A DNA stretch of 64,000 bases, taken from NCBI GenBank assembly GCA_949130495.1, contig OX422210.1, forward strand, positions 497,651,760 to 497,715,759, read 5' to 3'. The translations under genes were made by a program, and so were the position numbers. Source of the stretch: Sambucus nigra. Lineage: Eukaryota > Streptophyta > Magnoliopsida > Dipsacales > Adoxaceae. The notes under the pieces were generated by a model. It was not told where the DNA came from, searched no databases, and saw only the letters and a list, made by a program, of their open reading frames with translations. Positions 59,700 through 64,000 of this stretch are shown piece by piece; the first letter of the stretch is position 1, and each line of letters starts with the position of its first letter.

Positions 59700-60640
59700 C
59701 AAATATAAATTACAAAGAGTGGCTCGTGTCCAACATATAGCTTATAAAAAGATTACATGGAGGCCTGTTAAGTCCTGAGTGTTTTGAGGCTAAGGGCCTC
59801 ATTAGTGCAAAGTAGAGAGGTATAGGTCTCCTTTGAGGTTTCTCCCTCTTAGGCCAAAGGAGAAGAGGTACCACCAACATTGTCATCATAGTCTTCTTAG
59901 TCATCATAACTCTCCACCTCTAACTAAGGGGCTTTAAGGAACATACCAGAGCCACGTATCTCAGGGAACATCCTCTGGACCTTAGACTTCTAAAATTTAA
60001 AGTCAAAAGTGAAATTCTAGAAGTGTAACCTATTAAAAACCTTGGACTCCTGAAAATCATAAAATGACTTTGGACCACAGTATGGACCTATCCTTAGAGT
60101 GATTCATGATAGACCAAGACCTCAACATTTCTCTTTTGAAGCTCCTGGACTTGAGAGGTCAGCTTTTCCTTTTCGAAAGATAAGTCTTTGATCTTTTGCC
60201 TCTAGATACTCACCTCATCATCAAGTCGAAGGAGTTTAGTTTTAAATCTATTGAGATTATTTTTTGGCCTTGAAGAGCCTCTACTGTCACCACAAGCTCA
60301 ACTTGATTAAGGACATGTAGCTTCTTAACCTTAGATAAATATTCCCAAAAAGTGAATAACAATTTAGAACTACCTTAGAGGGTCTTCTTATTGTAAATTT
60401 TCTACTATTACAGAAAATACACACGAGTCTTCAAATTATCTTTCTCCCTCTAAAGGGCCTCCAACTGTAGCTTCAGATTATTGATCGTTTGGTCCAAGTG
60501 CTGCCGAGTGAGGTCATATCTTTCAGCCTTCTTAGTGGCCTTATTTTATGCTTTGCGTCCATCAAAAGCATAAGATAAAAGAGCTTCCATCAGATACTGA
60601 TCCTTCAAGAGAAAGAGGTATGAGAACATGGTATAAAATG
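59700..60640 (-). pseudogene. Antisense accessory ORF, coiled-coil part
   Basis: On the minus strand, starting near 60620, one reads Y-L-M-E-A-L-L, then a heptad-rich region with K-K-A-E-R-Y-D-L and L-D-Q-T-I-N-N-L-K-L-Q-L-E-A-L (about 60440-60530). Further charged stretches follow (E-x-D-N-L-K), then a segment rich in Glu/Asp near 59890-59950. Long coiled coils form the C-terminal half of the antisense 'gypsy-type transposon' ORFs of Tat-lineage elements. The orientation opposite to gag fits. Broken by many stops. No catalytic motif; function unknown. Confidence 0.45.
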
Positions 60641-61339
60641 AGGAAAAAAACTTAAATAAAAAACCAGGTAAAGACGAAAGTACCTTGCCCATTAAGTGAA
60701 CCAACCCCTAAGCATTAGCATGGGTACCCCTGACCCTCAAAATGGACACTATATTAGAGTTATTTATCTTTTCCAGCACATGTAGGGCTTCCACTACCGA
60801 GGTATAAAGGTTTATCCCCTCTAACGTACTGGGTGGATCAGCTTCCCCTTACAAATTCCCCTCCTCGTGAGGGGGAACTACCTTCTTCCCTGTTTCATTA
60901 TTTGAGACCCAAGGCTAAAAGTCCCTTAGAATAGAAGGACCTCTCACGATTACCCCAATAATCCCACCTAGCCCCAATTCTTCATGCAATAAGGGTGGAG
61001 TTTCATCAAGCTCCAGGACTGAGCCTTTAATAAGGATAAACCCTGGTTGGCCGCCTCTACCAGTTTGTCCTTAGGTATGTATTTTTCCACCAGGGTACCA
61101 AACTTTAAATTCTTGCTAGTCTTGGTTCTCCATATTTGTATTAATCATGGACTTAGAAAGGACCCTCCTTTCCACTCATTCATCTATTGAATCAAACAAC
61201 GGCCAGATTCAATTATCAAGGAAATAATGAGGAATATAGAGAGAAAAAAGGAAAAGCTACTCACAAGGAGAATAATCAGAAAGAAAAATGGGCTCATTAT
61301 CCAAAGAAGAGGCCCCTTTAACCTTCTAAGGGTCAACTC
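60641..61339. other. No gene recognised; possible accessory ORF upstream part
   Basis: Minus-strand frames here could be the N-terminal half of the accessory ORF at 59700-60640, but I could not find the P-x-Q-L-x2-N-x-x-R motif seen at 6134-6808. Confidence 0.35.
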
Positions 61340-61895
61340 CCCTTTGTATGTGTGGCCATACCCGATCCTCGTCGCAGGGCGAATGAGTGTGAGGGAGGAT
61401 CTTGGGTCCCGTGCGTCCCTCTCGGGAGAGCTTCGGTCGGCGTCATTTCGATGAGGTGGTAAATCTAGAGAGATTAGATTCGCCCATATATTTTACTCAA
61501 AACAGATAAAAGAAAAGGAGAAGGCGTACCGAAGGACAGCATCCAAAGACATACTGGTGCATACGAAACCAAAATGATTCAAAAAGGGTTCGGAGGCTAA
61601 GTTACGAAATGAGAAGGTGTAAGGCACCCATTTCGCCCTGTCGGTCTCTCATGGATTTTTGTTATTTTCCTTTATTTTCCCCGTGATATGTGTGCATGTG
61701 TATATATAGTGGAGATAGGAATCATCAACTTGTACCATGGAAGAGGTAAAGCGAGTCATCCGTAGGAAAGTATAAAAATAATATTTGAAAGCAGGATTTA
61801 CGTGATTACAATGACCATTATGATGGAATGATAACGCATGTGGAACAATAGGCCACTAAGAATAAACATATGTATATATATATATATATATAATA
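61340..61895. repeat. Dispersed repeat B, copy 2
   Basis: Collinear with 20640-21215 in the same orientation. It ends in a TATATA run (61869-61892) exactly where copy 1 has a short ATATGTATATG stretch, so the microsatellite grew after the copies separated. Placed after the accessory ORF, it may be part of the 3' end of element 2. Confidence 0.7.
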
Positions 61896-62060
61896 AGGAG
61901 TAATGGTGTTTTTACTGTTCAATAAGATGATAACATAATTAAGGGTGAGGATGTTGCCAACAAGACACGAAATGAAAGGCTGAGATGAAACTTAATCAAG
62001 AGAACATTTTATTGGGAAGGAAACTTTTGAAACATTTATCAGAGAGCCTAATCCATCTGA
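61896..62060. other. No gene recognised
   Basis: Short AT-rich link between repeat B and the CT-rich stretch. Confidence 0.5.
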
Positions 62061-62340
62061 CATTTTCACTTTCATTCAAACTCTCTCTCTCTCACTGTTT
62101 CTTTCCCACTCCCCAAAGCATAACCCTCCCCAAAACACAACCCGTTACATAATATTCTGAGTTCTCTCTCATTCAAGAAAATAAGCTCCTCCCTCATTCT
62201 CCACCACTCTCTCTCTCCCCCTCTCCACGCTGCTTCAGCTCGCCTCTCTCCATCACCCACACACGGTTGGAATGAAATTGTGTCACGTGGCTGAGATTGT
62301 GTCACGTGCCTCAGCTCGCCTCTCTCTTCTCTCTCTTGGG
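62061..62340 (+). promoter_or_regulatory. Possible plant promoter/5' leader with two G-boxes
   Basis: CT-rich blocks (62084-62096, 62202-62226, 62321-62338) of the kind common around plant transcription starts. Two CACGTG G-boxes stand at 62284-62289 and 62303-62308 within a short duplication (TGTCACGTG-CT). The phrase CAGCTCGCCTCTCTC is also doubled (62236, 62312). No convincing TATA box and no recognisable coding gene downstream. Confidence 0.3.
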
Positions 62341-64000
62341 CGAAGATCCACCACAAATCCTCCAAACACCATTTTCTTACTCTCCATTAAAACCATTGGG
62401 CGGAGATCACTACTGTCATGGTTTGCCACCACCACCGGAGTTTGCTCCCTCACAAGACTGTCTTCTCCCCCACAACATGGGTTTCTTATGTCCATGACTT
62501 TTTTTGTTTCAGTGATTCCAAGTACAACGGAAGCATCATTTTTATTTATTTATATGGCTTATAACAGGAGCATTGGGGTTTCTAATTTCCAGTATTGAAG
62601 TGGGCGATGAGGCCACATTGCAATGGCTCTGGGGGAAGTGGGTCAGACCGAGCCCACAAAGAACTGTGTTTCTTACAATTACATACGGAGAGGAGAGTGT
62701 TTTTAGGTCTCGATTTATGTTTTTTGTATCTCATTTCCTTTTCTAATCATTTTTCTATGTTTGAAGGTGGAGATCTGAGATGTATTTGTTCATCTCTTTT
62801 GCAGGTTACTATGTGTGAGAGAGAGGCTTTTACCAATTGGGTCATAATTTTCATCATGTTTTGTAGATCTATTGTTCTCTCTACAAAGGTAACCCCCCAA
62901 ACTGCATTATTCCCATCAAACGTTTTTTTTTGCTACTGTCACAGTTTTATTTGTTCCGGTCACTCCATTTTTTCCAACAAACATTCATTATACGATCAAA
63001 TTTTTAGGATTTGATTTGGTGGTTTCATTTTTTTCGGTCACGCACAATTATTTGTTTGGCACTTTTTCAATAAACTTGGATTTTAGCTTCTTTTTTTTTT
63101 GAAGAGGTGGAGGATTAATGGAGAGGGGTGTGAGGAGAAATTTTGAGTTCTAAAATTGTCGTCCAATATCTTGAGTCGGTGAATACTATATCAGAGATGC
63201 TTGAGTTTATAATACTAACAGTAACTGTTTGGATATTTCTCTCTCTATGGGTGTGAATATTTTTTTGGATTTACATTTGGCAGGTAAACTGTGTGGAAAT
63301 TTGTGGTAAATAATAATCTATATGTGTATAGGGTTGATACAGGGTGACTTTGATCCTCCAGTAAGGAAGGCAAGGGCAAACGTTTAAACTTTTAAACTTT
63401 TAAACTTTTATACCATGTTTCAATCTAATGGTTTCACACGAGGACACGTGAAAGGAGCGGGGTATGGGAAGCTACTCATTTTCGATCTAATCAAGCACAA
63501 GGCTCGAGGAAAAAGCATTGGAAAGGCAAATCTTGCTTTAATTTGAAATGTTACAAGACCCCTCTCTCTCTATCAACCTTCACTCTGGAGAGCACTTTGC
63601 TCATCTCCTTGCTGACGGTTATTGACTGCATCTCTCACTTATGGTTTTGTTCTGGTGTTTTATTATGTGGGTGTTTTTTGTTTTTCGAAATAATGGTTTT
63701 GGGAGGTTAATTGCCTTTTTGGTTTGGGATTTTTATGGTGTTGGTAAATGAAATGGTTGTATTGATTTTGATAAGATATATTGTACAATTTCCATAGATT
63801 TTGTATCGCGTGTTAATATTTTGTTGTTGAAGGAACATTTGTAAACCTGAAGAAAAAAGAAATGGGGAAAAGCGTATGAATTAGCTGCTCATGTTTATGC
63901 TTTTACTCTGTTCGTCCTTTCCCATATTTCTTTCCTTTTTTTTAAATTTCTTTTACATTTGTGTATCTGTGTTGGTTTTACAAGTCTACAACACAGATGT
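62341..64000. other. No gene recognised
   Basis: Plus-strand frames at 62272-62598 (108 codons) and 62595-63014 (139 codons) show hydrophobic, Ser/Phe-rich composition and no motif; they could be intron-containing exon pieces of a gene running off the right edge. A small TTTAAACT repeat lies at 63383-63410. Confidence 0.3.

Overview
The window looks like nuclear intergenic DNA of a flowering plant, probably a eudicot with a retrotransposon-rich genome. The evidence is Ty3/gypsy plant-lineage gag and pol remnants, tRNA primer-binding sites next to LTR ends, plant-type LTR promoters, L1-type LINE debris and AT-rich spacers full of microsatellites and fold-back repeats. I found no intact host protein-coding gene, no tRNA or rRNA gene and no CRISPR. 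Almost every long open frame belongs to a decayed mobile element.

Layout. 1-6808: an LTR fragment with a minus-strand TATA box, the 3' end of a LINE (RNase H), an Athila-like LTR, a (CTT)n microsatellite and a decayed 'gypsy-type transposon' accessory ORF. 6814-17131: a composite Ty3/gypsy chromovirus-like (Tekay/Del-like) insertion flanked by a 5-bp target-site duplication (CTCAG). It has a minus-strand gag-pol, a truncated 3' LTR, a 5'-truncated 5' LTR, and then a complete 2,983-bp LTR in the opposite orientation. 17137-19096: a probable solo LTR. 19097-25052: minus-strand Tat/Ogre-like and Retand-like remnants. 25525-27340: a scrambled, diverged relative of the big LTR. 27341-34133: AT-rich spacer with a long (TA)n, a hAT-like MITE, fold-backs and Helitron-like hairpins. 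34134-37402: a short non-autonomous LTR element with an inverted LTR piece inside. 37403-47942: gene-poor spacer, tandem repeats and two gypsy-like LTR remnants. 48380-58598: a decayed Tat/Retand element on the plus strand (LTR, PBS, gag, PR, RT, RH, IN, 76-bp tandem repeats). 58602-61340: a second, internally deleted relative whose gag runs straight into an antisense accessory ORF. 61340-64000: a dispersed repeat, then a CT-rich, G-box-bearing stretch that might be a promoter.

Two observations stand out. First, the composite at 6814-17131 appears to have been integrated with the U5 end of an LTR at both outer termini. A normal LTR retrotransposon has U3 at one end and U5 at the other, so this points to an aberrant cDNA made by template switching and then joined by integrase. 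Second, a CpG-rich palindrome with core CTCGTTCGAACGAG recurs in several apparently unrelated LTRs, where it forms perfect 26-bp palindromes. In at least two of these LTRs the motif lies upstream of a TATA box. This could be a shared cis-regulatory or structural module that different retrotransposon families have converged on or exchanged.

All boundaries, homologies and clade names come from reading the sequence by eye. Clade names (Tekay, Tat/Retand, Athila, LINE, hAT, Helitron) are family-level inferences.
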